Shown here one piece after another: positions 18,317 through 29,016 of a stretch of 64,000 nt of DNA. The stretch comes from Roseospirillum parvum (GTDB lineage Bacteria; Pseudomonadota; Alphaproteobacteria; Rhodospirillales; Rhodospirillaceae). The translations under genes and the position numbers were made by a program. The notes under the pieces are model-generated. The model saw nothing but the letters and a program-made list of their open reading frames with translations. It was not told where the DNA came from and ran no database searches. Position 1 is the stretch's first letter, and every line of letters begins with the position of its first letter. The stretch covers positions 227,093 to 291,092 of the forward strand of contig NZ_FNCV01000001.1 in the NCBI RefSeq assembly GCF_900100455.1. Reading direction: 5' to 3'.

Positions 18317-19267
18317 TCAGCCCTCGGCCAGACACCAGGCGAGGATGCTCTTCTGGGCGTGCAGGCGGTTCTCGGCCTCGTCCCAGACCACCGAGCGCGG
18401 GCCGTCGATGACCTCGGCGGTGACTTCCTCGCCGCGATGGGCCGGCAGGCAGTGCATGAACAGGGCTTGCGGTTTGGCGTGGGCCATCAGCGCGGCGTTG
18501 ACCTGATAGGGGCGCATCAGGTTGTGGCGGTCGCTGGCCTCGTCGTCGTCCATCGACACCCAGGTGTCGGTGACCACCACATCGGCCCCGGCGACGGCGG
18601 CCACGGGGTCGGTGGTCACCTTGACGGTGGCCCCCTGGGCGCGGGCCCAGGCGATCACCCCGGCGTCGGGGGGGCGGCTGTCCGGGCAGGCGACGCGCAT
18701 CTCGAAGCCGAACACGGCGGCCGCCTGGATCCACGAGTTGGCGACGTTGTTGCCGTCGCCTGACCACGCCACCACCTTGCCGGCCGGGCTGCCCAGGTGC
18801 TCTTCCAGGGTCATCACGTCGGCCATCAGCTGGCACGGGTGGCTGAACCCGGTCAGGCCGTTGATCACCGGCACCGTGGCGTACTCGGCCAGCTCGGCCA
18901 GCCGCGCCGGATCGCCGGTGCGGATCATGATGGCGTCGACATAGCGCGACAGCACGCGGGCGGTGTCGGCCATGGTCTCGCCGCGCTGCATCTGGCTGTC
19001 GCGGTCCGACAGGATGACCACGTCGCCGCCCAACTGGCGCATCGCCAGTTCGAACGACACCCGGGTGCGGGTCGAGGGTTTCTCGAAGATCAGGGCCAGG
19101 GTGCGGCCGGCCAGCGGGCCGCGCCCGGGCTCTGGCCGGCGGCCCTTTTTCAGGCTGTGGGCCTGGCCCAGGATGGCTTTCAGGGTGTTTCCGTCGAGCC
19201 GGTCGAAGTCCAGGAAGTGGCGGGGCGCGGCGGGGCCGCTGTCAGCAATGGCACTCATGGTGGTCAT
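18317..19267 (-). CDS. argF: ornithine carbamoyltransferase ArgF
   Basis: Transfers the carbamoyl group from carbamoyl phosphate to ornithine, giving citrulline in arginine biosynthesis. The 316-residue product has the carbamoyl-phosphate motif [13 protein letters not shown], the ornithine-binding loop with HPCQLMADV, and the catalytic [13 protein letters not shown] chose the ATG at 19267 because it overlaps the argD stop in an ATGA; a second ATG three codons later (19258) is also possible. It forms an operon with argD and perhaps hslO. Confidence 0.96.
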   Translation of the reverse strand: MTTMSAIADSGPAAPRHFLDFDRLDGNTLKAILGQAHSLKKGRRPEPGRGPLAGRTLALIFEKPSTRTRVSFELAMRQLGGDVVILSDRDSQMQRGETMADTARVLSRYVDAIMIRTGDPARLAELAEYATVPVINGLTGFSHPCQLMADVMTLEEHLGSPAGKVVAWSGDGNNVANSWIQAAAVFGFEMRVACPDSRPPDAGVIAWARAQGATVKVTTDPVAAVAGADVVVTDTWVSMDDDEASDRHNLMRPYQVNAALMAHAKPQALFMHCLPAHRGEEVTAEVIDGPRSVVWDEAENRLHAQKSILAWCLAEG

Positions 19268-20478
19268 CCCGAAAGGTCGGTCAGGGCGCCGTCCAGGCGC
19301 GCGATGGCGGCGTCGATCTCGGCCGGGCCGATGATCAGCGGCGGCAGCAGGCGCATCACGTTGTCGCCGGCGCCGACGGTCAGAAGGCCATGCGCGCGGC
19401 AGGCGGCGACCGCCTCGGCGACCGGCGGCAGCAGTTTCAGGCCGAGCATCAGGCCGCTGCCGCGCACCTCGGCGACGGTGGCGGGATGGCGGGCGGCCAG
19501 TCCGTCCAGGTGCTGGCGCAGGTCGCGGGCGGTCTCGGCGACGCGGGCCAGGAAGGCGGCGTCGTCGATCTCGCGCAGCACCGCCTCGGCCACCGCCATG
19601 GCCAGCGGGTTGCCGCCGAAGGTGGTGCCGTGGCTGCCCGGGGTCATGCCGCGCGCCGCCTCGGCGGTGGCCAGCAGGGCGCCGACCGGGAAGCCGCCGC
19701 CCAGGCCCTTGGCCAGGGCCATGACATCGGGCTCGACGCCGTGCGCCTGATGGGCGAACAGGTGGCCGGTGCGGCCCATGCCGCACTGCACCTCGTCGAA
19801 CACCAGCAGCAGGCCGTTGGCGTCGGCCAGTTGGCGCAGGCCTTTCAGATAGGCGCCGTCGAGCACCCGGATGCCGCCCTCGCCCTGCACCGGCTCGACC
19901 AGGATGGCGGCGGTGCTCGGCCCGATGGCGGCGGCCATGGCGTCGAGGTCGTTGGGCGGCACCTGATCGAAGCCCTCGAGGTGCGGCGCGAAGCCGTCCA
20001 GGTGGGCCGGCTTGGCGGCGGCGGCCAGGGTGGCCAGGGTGCGGCCGTGGAAGCTGCCTTCCAGGGTGACGATGCGGTGGCGCTCCGGCGTGCCGGCGAC
20101 GTGGAAATAGCGCCGCACCAGCTTGATGCAGCCTTCCAGCGCCTCGGCCCCGGAATTGGTGAAGAACACCGTGTCGGCGAAGCAGGCGGCGGTCAGCCGG
20201 GCGGCCACCCGTTCCTGCCCGGGCACGGTGAACAGGTTGGAGCAGTGCCACAGCTTCTCGGCCTGCTCGGACAGCGCGGCGATCAGCTTGGGATGGGCGT
20301 GGCCCAGCGCGGTCACCCCAATGCCGGCGGTGAAGTCCAGATAGCGTCGGCCCTCGGTGTCGATCAGCCAGCAGCCCTCGCCGCGCTCCATGGCGATGGG
20401 GGCGCGGGCGAACACGGGCATGACCGGGGAAACGGCGGGAGCGGCGGCGGCGCCGACGGCGGGGGCGGGACTGGACAT
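19264..20478 (-). CDS. argD: acetylornithine aminotransferase ArgD
   Basis: PLP-dependent class III aminotransferase of 404 aa catalysing the fourth step of ornithine synthesis (and possibly the succinyldiaminopimelate step of lysine synthesis). Motifs are [34 protein letters not shown] for cofactor phosphate binding, [15 protein letters not shown], and the Schiff-base Lys in [15 protein letters not shown]. The N-terminus is Ala-rich. It is translationally coupled to argF by a 4-base overlap. Confidence 0.96.
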   Translation of the reverse strand: MSSPAPAVGAAAAPAVSPVMPVFARAPIAMERGEGCWLIDTEGRRYLDFTAGIGVTALGHAHPKLIAALSEQAEKLWHCSNLFTVPGQERVAARLTAACFADTVFFTNSGAEALEGCIKLVRRYFHVAGTPERHRIVTLEGSFHGRTLATLAAAAKPAHLDGFAPHLEGFDQVPPNDLDAMAAAIGPSTAAILVEPVQGEGGIRVLDGAYLKGLRQLADANGLLLVFDEVQCGMGRTGHLFAHQAHGVEPDVMALAKGLGGGFPVGALLATAEAARGMTPGSHGTTFGGNPLAMAVAEAVLREIDDAAFLARVAETARDLRQHLDGLAARHPATVAEVRGSGLMLGLKLLPPVAEAVAACRAHGLLTVGAGDNVMRLLPPLIIGPAEIDAAIARLDGALTDLSG

Positions 20479-20649
20479 CGCGAAAGGGTGCTTTCCAACG
20501 GGCGGCTGGCCGGGTGGGCCTGGGCGCCGGGGATCGAGGGTCCCCCAATTGCCCAGGGCTGGCCGCCGGAGTTTAAGTGCCGCCGGGGCCGGACAGGGAG
20601 AAGGGGGACTCTGGAAAGCCCGGGACTATCTCGCCATCCAGAGGCAAAG

Positions 20650-21411
20650 TCAACGATGGAGCGCAGGGCGATGCGGGGCGTCTTCCAGGGACTGGCGGCG
20701 CAGCGGCTGGGGCAGCACCACATAGTGCCGGCGCGCCGCCTTCAGGCCGTTGACCGGGCGGTAGATCTGCTTGGTCGCCTCGGCCAGCAGCACGCCGCCC
20801 AGGGTGGCGAACCAGCGTCGCCCCACCTGCTCCAGCGCCGGGCCCGAGGCCAGGGTCGGCCGCCACGCGTTGGGCGGCAGGAAGAGGGCGCGCTCGGTGC
20901 GCAGGGGGGTGAACAGGCTGTCGGTCAGCAACTGTGAAAGCTGGCCCGGCGAGTAGGGCCGGCCCAGGCCGAACGGGGTGCGTTCCAGGCGGGCCCAGAT
21001 GCCGGTGCGCGAGGGTACCACCACCAGCAGGCGGCCATCGTCGGCCAGCACCCGCCAGCACTCGCGCATCAGGCCGCGCACGTTGTCGCTGCCCTCCAGG
21101 GCGTGGACCAGCAGCACCCGGTCGAGGGCGCGGTCGGGCAGGGGCAGGGCGTTCTCCTGGCCGAGCACGACCAGGTTGGGCTCGCCGCGCGGCCAGGCCA
21201 TCACCCCCTGTTCGGGCGGCATGGCGGCCAGCACGCGGGTTGCCTCGGCGCGGAAGGCGCGCAGGTAGGGCGTCGCGTAGCCCAGGCCGAGCAGCGACAG
21301 GCCATGGACGTCGGGCCACATCTGGCGCAGCCGGCGGCGCACCAGGCGCCGCGTCACCCGGCCCAGGGGGGAGTCGTAGAAGTCGCGCAGGTGTTGGACG
21401 TCGGCCCGCAT
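20650..21411 (-). CDS. class I SAM-dependent methyltransferase
   Basis: 253-residue methyltransferase. It begins MRADVQHLRDFYDSPLGRVTRRLVRRRL; the nucleotide motif is LLGLGYATPYL, and DRALDRVLLVHALEGSDNVR is the motif IV-V region typical of this small family. The family commonly sits next to gloB, as here in a divergent pair. Its methyl acceptor is not known. The C-terminal half (RPYSPGQLSQLL...TKQIYRPVNG) is conserved in alphaproteobacterial orthologues. Confidence 0.85.
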   Translation of the reverse strand: MRADVQHLRDFYDSPLGRVTRRLVRRRLRQMWPDVHGLSLLGLGYATPYLRAFRAEATRVLAAMPPEQGVMAWPRGEPNLVVLGQENALPLPDRALDRVLLVHALEGSDNVRGLMRECWRVLADDGRLLVVVPSRTGIWARLERTPFGLGRPYSPGQLSQLLTDSLFTPLRTERALFLPPNAWRPTLASGPALEQVGRRWFATLGGVLLAEATKQIYRPVNGLKAARRHYVVLPQPLRRQSLEDAPHRPALHR

Positions 21412-21600
21412 GGTAGCCCCAATCTAATGTCTTGGCGGGGCTGGGGGAATTGACAACTGTTCGAGTCCGTCCGTGGCCGGTCCGTCGGCCACCCGGTTGG
21501 CAAGGCCCCGGGCACCGCCGTGCCGATCCCGGCGCGCCGCCCCCTTTACAGCGCCGACCGGCCGACCCACCCTCGGGGAAAGACCCAGCGGGAGGTTGCC

Positions 21601-22365
21601 ATGTTGCAGATCCATCAGGTGCCGGTGCTCTCGGACAATTACGTGTATCTGGTCCACGATCCCGAGGACGGCATGACGGCGGCGGTCGATCCGGCCGAGT
21701 CCGAGCCGGTGGCCGAGGCCCTGGCGGCGCGCGGCTGGAGCCTGACCCACATCCTGTTGACCCACCACCACCACGACCACGTGGGCGGCGTGGCGGCGCT
21801 GAAGGCGGCCAGCGGCTGCACGGTGGTCGGCGCCCGGGCCGATGCCGGGCGGCTGCCCGGGCTCGATCACCCGGTGGCCGACGGCGACACCGTCACCCTG
21901 GGCCGGGCGACCGCCCAGGTGCTGGCCGTGCCGGGGCATACCCGGGGCCACATCGCCTACTGGTTCGATGCCGAGAGCGCCCTGTTCTGCGGCGACACCC
22001 TGTTCGTGCTGGGCTGCGGGCGGATGTTCGAGGGCACCCCGGAAGAGTTCTGGGGCAGCCTGTCGCGGCTGCGCGACCTGCCCGATTCGACCCGCGTCTA
22101 CTGCGCCCATGAGTACACCGCCGCCAACGCCCGCTTCGCCCTGAGCGTCGAGCCGGACAACCCCGAGTTGGTGGCCTGGGCCGGCGAGATCGATGACCTG
22201 AGGCGGCGCGGCCTGTCCACCGTGCCCTCGCTGCTTGGCCGCGAGAAGCTGGCCAACCCCTTCCTGCGCGCCGACCGCCCGGCCCTGGCCTCGGCGGTGG
22301 GGCTGGCCGGGGCCGCGCCGGTCGAGGTGTTCGCCGAGGTGCGGCGGCGCAAGGACCGCTTCTGA
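21601..22365 (+). CDS. gloB: hydroxyacylglutathione hydrolase (glyoxalase II)
   Basis: Metallo-beta-lactamase-fold enzyme of 254 aa that hydrolyses S-lactoylglutathione to lactate and glutathione in methylglyoxal detoxification. Metal ligands are visible in LLTHHHHDHVGG (THxHxDH), PGHTRGH, FCGDTLFVLGCGR and CAHEYT. The C-terminal HAGH domain ends EVFAEVRRRKDRF. A GGGAGG Shine-Dalgarno lies about 9 bases before the ATG. Confidence 0.95.
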   Translation: MLQIHQVPVLSDNYVYLVHDPEDGMTAAVDPAESEPVAEALAARGWSLTHILLTHHHHDHVGGVAALKAASGCTVVGARADAGRLPGLDHPVADGDTVTLGRATAQVLAVPGHTRGHIAYWFDAESALFCGDTLFVLGCGRMFEGTPEEFWGSLSRLRDLPDSTRVYCAHEYTAANARFALSVEPDNPELVAWAGEIDDLRRRGLSTVPSLLGREKLANPFLRADRPALASAVGLAGAAPVEVFAEVRRRKDRF

Positions 22366-22383
22366 GGCCGGTCGCGCAAACGG

Positions 22384-22412
22384 TTGCGGAAGGGGCTGGC
22401 TTTTCCTATCCT
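22384..22412 (+). promoter_or_regulatory. putative rsfS-rlmH promoter
   Basis: TTGCGG (22384-22389), exact 17-base spacer and TATCCT (22407-22412) lie just after gloB. A transcript from here would have a leader of roughly 85-110 bases containing GC-rich inverted repeats. Confidence 0.45.
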
Positions 22413-22528
22413 GGTTGGGTGCTCCGCTGTCCGTGGAGCCACCCGGTCAACCGGGCCGGGCCGACCCTCGCGCGGGCGGTGCCGTCCCAACAGAGGAGTG
22501 GGTCATAAGTACCTCGCATGCGCCAACG

Positions 22529-22975
22529 GTGTCGTGGGCCCCGAGCCATCGCTTGGCGGCCAACCGGGAGCTGGCCGACGCCGGCTTCGAACTCGGCACC
22601 CAGGGCCCCGCCGGCGGCGCCGAAGCCGCCTCCACGGGCCTGCTCGCCGCCGTCCACGCCGCGCTTGACGACGGCAAGGCGGAGAACATCGCCACGGTCG
22701 AGCTGACCGGCAAATCCACCATCGCCGACCACATGGTGGTCGCCACCGGCGGCAGCGCCCGCCACGTCGGCGCCCTGGCCGAGCGGGTGGTGGAGTTGGT
22801 CAAGGCCCGCGGCGGCCGGGTCACGGTGGAAGGTCTGGCCTCCTGCGACTGGGTGCTGGTCGATGCTGGCGACGTGATCGTCCACGTTTTCCGCCCCGAG
22901 GTTCGCGCCTTCTACAACATCGAGGCCATGTGGACCGCCCCCACGGTCGCAAACGACGCCGGCCAGCCGCGCTGA
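22529..22975 (+). CDS. rsfS: ribosome silencing factor RsfS
   Basis: Binds ribosomal protein uL14 and blocks subunit joining when nutrients are limiting. The conserved domain runs from STGLLAAVHAALDDGKAENI through ELTGKSTIADHMVVATGGSARHV to CDWVLVDAGDVIVHVFRPEVRAFYNIE. The start is uncertain: no in-frame ATG exists. A GTG at 22529 or TTG at 22553 are the usual alternatives. The only good Shine-Dalgarno (AGAGGAG, 22492-22498) instead sits 6 bases before an ATA at 22505, which would add eight residues. rlmH follows after 19 bases. Confidence 0.88.
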   Translation: MSWAPSHRLAANRELADAGFELGTQGPAGGAEAASTGLLAAVHAALDDGKAENIATVELTGKSTIADHMVVATGGSARHVGALAERVVELVKARGGRVTVEGLASCDWVLVDAGDVIVHVFRPEVRAFYNIEAMWTAPTVANDAGQPR

Positions 22976-22994
22976 GCCTGTCCCACCGACCGCC

Positions 22995-23453
22995 ATGCGC
23001 CTGACCCTGATCGCCGTCGGCCGGGCCCGCCCGGGCCCGGAACGCGATCTGTTCGCCCACTACGCCAAGCGCCTGAAATGGCCCCTTGAGGTGATCGAGG
23101 TGGAGGAGAAGCGCCCGCTGCCGGTGGAGGTCCGCCGGCAGCGCGAGGCCGAGCTGATCGCCGCCCGCTTGCCTGCCGGGGCCCGCCGGCTGATCCTCGA
23201 CGAGCGCGGGCGCGACCTCTCCAGCCGCCAGTTGGCCGAGCGCCTGGGGGCATGGCGGGACCAGGGGGAGGCGCACGTTGCCCTGGTCATCGGCGGCGCC
23301 GACGGGCTGGACGACAGCCTGCGCCGACAGGCCGATCTGCTGCTCGCCCTGGGCCGCGCCACCTGGCCGCACATGCTGATGCGCAGCCTTTTGGCCGAGC
23401 AGCTTTTCCGCTGCCAGTCGATCCTCGACAACCACCCCTACCACCGGGACTGA
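22995..23453 (+). CDS. rlmH: 23S rRNA (pseudouridine(1915)-N3)-methyltransferase RlmH
   Basis: SPOUT methyltransferase of 152 aa modifying helix 69 of 23S rRNA. Family features are RLTLIAVGRARPGPERDLF at the N-terminus, ALVIGGADGLDDSLRRQAD for the trefoil-knot SAM site, and the invariant C-terminal SLLAEQLFRCQSILDNHPYHRD region. It is paired with rsfS as in most bacteria, although nadD, often the neighbour, is replaced here by gloB. Confidence 0.96.
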   Translation: MRLTLIAVGRARPGPERDLFAHYAKRLKWPLEVIEVEEKRPLPVEVRRQREAELIAARLPAGARRLILDERGRDLSSRQLAERLGAWRDQGEAHVALVIGGADGLDDSLRRQADLLLALGRATWPHMLMRSLLAEQLFRCQSILDNHPYHRD

Positions 23454-23465
23454 TCCCACACGGGC

Positions 23466-24551
<1,086 letters not shown>

Positions 24552-24632
24552 GGCGGTCGGGCCCTTTGACTTGGCGGGCGGGCCTTCCCAGATGTGAGGA
24601 TGAACCCCGCTGAAGGCAAGGACCCCCGCGCC

Positions 24633-26048
24633 ATGACCGCCCTGCGCGAACCGGCGGTGGCCGGCCGCTTCTATCCGGCCGAACCGGAGCTGTTGAGCCG
24701 CACCGTGCGCAACCATCTGGCCGCCGCCAGAGCACCGGCCCACGGTGGCGGCGCCCCCAAGGCGCTGATCGCGCCGCACGCCGGCTATCCCTTCTCCGGG
24801 CCGGTGGCGGGCAGCGTGTATGCCCGTCTGGCGCCGCTGAAAGGCACCGTCAAGCGGGTCATCCTGCTTGGCCCGTCGCACCGGGTGGCCTTCAAGGGCA
24901 TGGCGCTGAGCGCCCTCGATGGCTACGCCACGCCGCTCGGCCCGGTGGCGGTGGACGGGGAGGCCCGCGCCCTGGCCGCCGGACTGCCCGGGGTCGGCCT
25001 GTTGGAGGCGGCGCATGGTCCCGAGCACAGCCTCGAGGTCCACCTGCCCTTCCTGATGGAGACCCTGGACGACTTCACGCTGCTGCCGGTGGTCTGCGGC
25101 GACGCCCCGGCCGAGCAGGTGGCCGCCTTGCTGGACACCCTGTGGGGCGGGCCGGAGACCCTGATCGTCATCTCCACCGACCTGTCGCACTACCTCGACG
25201 CAGCGGCCTGCCGCCAGTTGGACGACACCACCGTGGCCGCCATCGAACGGCTGGACCCGGCGGCCATCGGCGGCGAGCAGGCTTGCGGCCGGGTCCCCCT
25301 GCGCGGCCTGCTGACCCTGGCCAAACGGCGCGGCATGACGGTGGAAACGGTGGACGTGCGCCACAGCGGCGACACCGCCGGGCCGAAGGACCGGGTGGTC
25401 GGCTACGGGGCCTTCGCGCTCTACGACCCGCCGCCACAAAGCGATGCCGCCGGCGATCTGGAAACTCTGATGGAGGCCCACGGCGCGGCCCTGCTCGAAC
25501 TGGCCTCGGGCAGCATCGCCGCCGGGCTGGCCGGCGACGGCAAGGGCCCGGCACCGCTGCCCTCGGCCGCGCGGGCGGCGGCGCTGGCCGAGCCGGGGGC
25601 AAGCTTCGTCACCCTCACCCTGGACGGCCGGCTGCGCGGCTGCATCGGCAGCCCGACGGCGCATCGGCGGCTGGACCTGGACGTGTGGGCCAACGCCTGG
25701 GCGGCGGCCTTCGGCGACCCCCGCTTCGCCCCGCTGAGCGCCGGGGAGTGGCCGAGGGTCGAGCTGTCGGTGTCGGTGCTGTCGCGGCCCGAGCCCTTCC
25801 CCGTTGAAAACCGGGCCGACCTGCTGGCCCGCCTGCGCCCCGGGGTGGATGGGCTGATCCTCAGCGATCAGGGACGGCGCGCCCTGTTCCTGCCCCAGGT
25901 CTGGGCCCAGTTGCCCGAGCCGGGGGTGTTTCTCGAGCACCTGCTGATCAAGGCCGGCCTGCCGCGCGACCACTGGTCGGCGGGGCTGCGGGCGGAGCGT
26001 TTCATCGCCCGCTCGGTCAAGGGTTTGGCCGGCGCCGAGGGGGCCTGA
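24633..26048 (+). CDS. AmmeMemoRadiSam system protein B-A fusion (Memo + AMMECR1)
   Basis: 471-residue fusion. Residues about 1-265 are Memo-like: REPAVAGRFYPAEPE, LIAPHAGYPFSGPVAGSVYA, LGPSHRVAFKG, EHSLEVHLPFL and STDLSHYLD, retaining the dioxygenase-like metal-binding histidines. Residues about 285-470 are AMMECR1: GASFVTLTLDGRLRGCIGSPTA, FGDPRFAPLS and LLPQVW-like LFLPQVWAQLPE. With amrS next door all three components are present in two genes. The ATG at 24633 matches the usual Memo N-terminus; an ATG at 24600 in the same frame would add 11 residues. Confidence 0.9.
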   Translation: MTALREPAVAGRFYPAEPELLSRTVRNHLAAARAPAHGGGAPKALIAPHAGYPFSGPVAGSVYARLAPLKGTVKRVILLGPSHRVAFKGMALSALDGYATPLGPVAVDGEARALAAGLPGVGLLEAAHGPEHSLEVHLPFLMETLDDFTLLPVVCGDAPAEQVAALLDTLWGGPETLIVISTDLSHYLDAAACRQLDDTTVAAIERLDPAAIGGEQACGRVPLRGLLTLAKRRGMTVETVDVRHSGDTAGPKDRVVGYGAFALYDPPPQSDAAGDLETLMEAHGAALLELASGSIAAGLAGDGKGPAPLPSAARAAALAEPGASFVTLTLDGRLRGCIGSPTAHRRLDLDVWANAWAAAFGDPRFAPLSAGEWPRVELSVSVLSRPEPFPVENRADLLARLRPGVDGLILSDQGRRALFLPQVWAQLPEPGVFLEHLLIKAGLPRDHWSAGLRAERFIARSVKGLAGAEGA

Positions 26049-26071
26049 CAAAAAAACCCGCATGATGGGGG

Positions 26072-26100
26072 TACACAAGCCCGTTTCCCTGTGCTATCTG
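26072..26100 (+). promoter_or_regulatory. putative tRNA-Gln promoter
   Basis: TACACA (26072-26077), 17 bases, TATCTG (26095-26100), ending 53 bases before the mature tRNA. The -10 hexamer is the same as in the groES promoter. Confidence 0.4.
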
Positions 26101-26153
26101 ACGCTCCCTCCGGACGGCGGGGCCTTCACGGCGCGCTTCCCGGGGTATCCCGA

Positions 26154-26227
26154 TGGGGGATAGTTTAACGGTAGAACAGCGGACTCTGACTCCGTCAGTC
26201 CAGGTTCGAATCCTGGTCCCCCAGCCA
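26154..26227 (+). tRNA. tRNA-Gln (anticodon CTG)
   Basis: A 74-base cloverleaf with CCA encoded. The acceptor stem is TGGGGGA / TCCCCCA, the D arm carries AACGGTAGA, the anticodon loop is CTCTGAC with CTG at positions 34-36, and the T arm has GGTTCGAATCC. It reads CAG codons, which dominate over CAA in this GC-rich genome. No integrated element abuts its 3' end. Confidence 0.95.
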
Positions 26228-26669
26228 TCTGATTTTATTGGGTTTTCCGGGTTTTGGGTGCCGCCGCCTCAAGGGCGGTTGGCACTGCCGGTTGGCAGCG
26301 GGTGTTTTTGCTCTGTTCCGGTGGGGCGAGTGTCTCTGTCGCCCACCGTTTCCTGGCAAGGTATCAGGACGCGACCAAATCGCCCCGCTTGGCAAGATAC
26401 GCCCGGGCCAGTTCCTTCAGCCGATCGCCGCCAAAGCTGGGGTCGTGGCCGGGGGGCATTCGTTCCGGCCTTTTCCGCAATGCCGAGCGGGCCACCTGAA
26501 TGGCCTTTGCCCGGCCTTTGCATCAGGCCAGCACCGCCCTTGACGTCCGCACCGGCTGGCTGTTGATCCGGGGCGGTTGTGACAGCCGCGACTTGCGGGC
26601 TGGGCGCGCGGTGGGTAGGCACGGCTTGTGTCCGTGAACGATCCCCGTCCGCAAAAGGAGGCATCCCCC
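26228..26669. other. gap without a convincing gene
   Basis: 442 bases between tRNA-Gln and the next coding region. The only structure I see is an imperfect duplication of cggttggca around 26277-26300. No tRNA-adjacent integrase fragment or clear promoter is visible, and codon pattern in all frames is unconvincing. Confidence 0.6.
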
Positions 26670-26942
26670 ATGCGCCGCCGTGTTTCCCCATCCCGTGCCG
26701 CCGTCGTTGCCGGGCTGCTGGCCGTCGTCGCGCCGCTGGCCGCCGCGCCCGCCGTGGCCGGCAGCGGGCAGGAGATCCAGGCCCCGCCGAACGGCGCGCC
26801 CCCGACCCCGGGCGATTGCCGGGGCCGGCCCTGTGGTCCCCAGGGTGGTGGTCAGGGTGGCGCCGCGGGCGGTCAGGCCAGTGGCCCGGCCACCGACACC
26901 ACCGGCGGCACCGAGGGCACCTTCGCCGACTTCGAGCGCTGA
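26670..26942 (+). CDS. small secreted Gly/Pro-rich protein
   Basis: 90-residue protein of unknown family. The signal peptide is MRRRVSPSRAAVVAGLLAVV with a likely cleavage after PAVAG. The mature part is a low-complexity chain rich in Gly, Pro, Gln and Thr with one Cys pair (GDCRGRPCGP). A full-strength AGGAGG (26656-26661) at ideal spacing fixes the ATG at 26670; an in-frame ATG at 26628 has none. The strong signals argue that it is expressed. Confidence 0.65.
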   Translation: MRRRVSPSRAAVVAGLLAVVAPLAAAPAVAGSGQEIQAPPNGAPPTPGDCRGRPCGPQGGGQGGAAGGQASGPATDTTGGTEGTFADFER

Positions 26943-26965
26943 AGCGTCGGGCGGCGCCCGCCCCC

Positions 26966-28276
26966 TCACCAGGTCAGGGCGCCGACCATGGCTCCGGTCA
27001 TCAGGGTGGCCAGGGTGCCCGAGACGATCGACTTCAGGCCCAGGCCGACGATCTCGGCCCGGCGCTCCGGCATCATGGCGGTCAGCCCGCCGAGCATGAT
27101 GCCCAGCGAGCCGAAGTTGGCGAAGCCGCACAGGGCATAGGTCATGATCAGCCGCGAGCGCTCGTCCAGCGCCCCGTCCGGCAGTTGCGACAGCTTCAGG
27201 TAGGCCAACAGCTCGTTGAGGATGGTCTTGGTGCCCATCAGGGCGCCGGCTGTCTGGGCCTGCTCCCAGGGGATGCCGATCAGCCAGGTGACGGGAGCCA
27301 TGATCCAGCCGAGCAGGCGCTCCAGGCTGAGCTCGGCGCCGGCCACCGAGGGCAGCAGGGCCAGCATCTGGTCGACCAGATGGACCAGGGCGACGAACAC
27401 CACCAGCATGGCGATGATGTTCAGGAACAGGGTCAGCCCGTTGGCCGTGCCCTTGACCACTGCGTCCATGGTCGAGCGTGCCTCGGGCGGTGGCATGGTG
27501 AACTCGGGGTCGGGGCCGTCGGTTGTCTCGGCTGGTGCGCTGCCGTCCGGCGGCACCATCAGGCGGGCGATCATCAGCCCGGCCGGGGCCGAGATCAGCG
27601 AGGCCGCCAGCAGGTGGCCCAGGGCGCCGTCGACGTGGCCGCCGAGGAAGGTGGCATAGAGCACGATCACCGTGCCGGCGATGGTCGCCATGCCCACCGT
27701 CATCACCATGAACAGCTCCGAGCGGCTGAGCCGGGCCAGATAGGGGCGGACCAGCAGCGGCGCCTCGACCATGCCGACGAAGACATTGGCCGCCGCCGCC
27801 ACGCCGACCGCGCCGCCAATCCCGAAGGCCCGGCGCAGCACCCAGGAAAAGCCGTGCACCACCCAGGGCAGGATGCGCCAATAGAACAGCACCGCCGACA
27901 GGGCGCTCATCACCAGCACGATGGGCAGGGCCTGGAAGGCGAGCACGAAGCCGGCCCCCGGGTAGGGCTCCTCGAACGGCAACTGGCCGCCGCCCAGGTA
28001 GCCGAAGACGAAGCCGGTGCCGGCCCGGGTGGCATCCCCCAGGGCCAGCACCAGGCCGTTCAGCCAGACGAACACCTGCTGCGATCCGGGCGCCTTCAAC
28101 AGCACCACGGCGAGCAGCGCCTGCAACCCCAGCCCGACGGCGGCGGTGCGCCACACCATGGGCCAGGCGGTGGGCCAGGCGCTTTTCCATCCGGTGGCGT
28201 GGCGCTTCTCGCCAAGCGCCCAGGCGAGGGCGGTCAGGGCCAGAAGCCCAAGGGCGCTGTGCAGGGCAGGCGGCAT
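26966..28276 (-). CDS. concentrative nucleoside transporter (CNT/NupC family)
   Basis: Inner-membrane sodium- or proton-coupled nucleoside importer of 436 aa with about ten transmembrane segments. Family signatures are VFGYLGGGQLPFEEP (substrate/Na+ hairpin), FQALPIVLVMSALSAVLFYW, AANVFVGMVEAPLLVRPYL, and near the C-terminus LMGTKTILNELLAYLKL followed by LCGFANFGSLGIMLGGLTAMMP. It is divergent from the NUDIX gene. Confidence 0.93.
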   Translation of the reverse strand: MPPALHSALGLLALTALAWALGEKRHATGWKSAWPTAWPMVWRTAAVGLGLQALLAVVLLKAPGSQQVFVWLNGLVLALGDATRAGTGFVFGYLGGGQLPFEEPYPGAGFVLAFQALPIVLVMSALSAVLFYWRILPWVVHGFSWVLRRAFGIGGAVGVAAAANVFVGMVEAPLLVRPYLARLSRSELFMVMTVGMATIAGTVIVLYATFLGGHVDGALGHLLAASLISAPAGLMIARLMVPPDGSAPAETTDGPDPEFTMPPPEARSTMDAVVKGTANGLTLFLNIIAMLVVFVALVHLVDQMLALLPSVAGAELSLERLLGWIMAPVTWLIGIPWEQAQTAGALMGTKTILNELLAYLKLSQLPDGALDERSRLIMTYALCGFANFGSLGIMLGGLTAMMPERRAEIVGLGLKSIVSGTLATLMTGAMVGALTW

Positions 28277-28492
28277 GGCGAACGGGTCCCCCCATTGATC
28301 GGTCGGCGCCGAGCCGGGGCGCCCCTTCAGGTTCCGCTCTCCGTCTACCCGAAGCGGCCCGGCTTGGGAACCGGCCGGGGGCGGTGGGGAAATGGGGGAT
28401 TGTCATAAAACCGACCGCAAAGTGTCACCGTGGCCTTGCCCGGTTGGGCCCAAGGTGGTACCCGCAACGCGGCGCAGCGGAAGGCAGAAGGG

Positions 28493-28960
28493 ATGACATG
28501 GCGGTCGGTGTTCGAGGCGGTGGTGCTGCCCATGGTGCGACGGCCGCGGCTGTTCCAGGTTGCCGCCCTGTGCCATCGCCAGGGACATGCCGGACCGGAG
28601 GTGCTGCTCGTCACTTCGCGCGAGACCGGGCGCTGGGTGCTGCCCAAGGGCTGGCCGGTGCGCGGCCTGGATGCCGCCGGAGCGGCGGTCGAGGAAGCCT
28701 GGGAGGAGGCGGGCGTGCGGCCCGCCCCGGGCCGGCCCCGGCCGGTCGGGCGCTATCGCTATGCCAAGCGGTTGAAGGGCGGCCTGCCGGTCGAGACCGA
28801 GGTGGCCGTGTTCGCCGTGGCGGTGGCCAAGCTGGCCGACACCTTCCCCGAGGTGGGGAGCCGCGAGCGCCGCTGGATGACCCCCGCCAAGGCCGCCGAG
28901 GCGGTCGACGAGCCCGACCTCAAGACCCTGCTGCGCGCCCTGCCGCCACTGGCCGGCTGA
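28493..28960 (+). CDS. NUDIX hydrolase, diphosphoinositol-polyphosphatase-like subgroup
   Basis: 155-residue NUDIX protein. The box reads KGWPVRGLDAAGAAVEEAWEEAGV, here split as KGWPVRGLDAAG and AAVEEAWEEAGV: the catalytic EExG core is present, but the first Glu of the classical GX5E is Ala and the RE pair is EE, as in the KGWP (DIPP-like) subgroup. The substrate is uncertain (dinucleoside polyphosphate or similar). ATG at 28493 preferred; a GTG at 28430 would add 21 residues. Confidence 0.85.
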   Translation: MTWRSVFEAVVLPMVRRPRLFQVAALCHRQGHAGPEVLLVTSRETGRWVLPKGWPVRGLDAAGAAVEEAWEEAGVRPAPGRPRPVGRYRYAKRLKGGLPVETEVAVFAVAVAKLADTFPEVGSRERRWMTPAKAAEAVDEPDLKTLLRALPPLAG

Positions 28961-29016
28961 GGCGCCGGCGTTTGCCCTGATCCGCCGATCGTTTCCCCAC
29001 AATCCAGGACCTTCCC

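Noticed and set aside
26154..26669. Integrated element at the tRNA-Gln 3' end
   Set aside because: The tRNA is complete with CCA, and no integrase or duplicated 3' end is visible in the following region.
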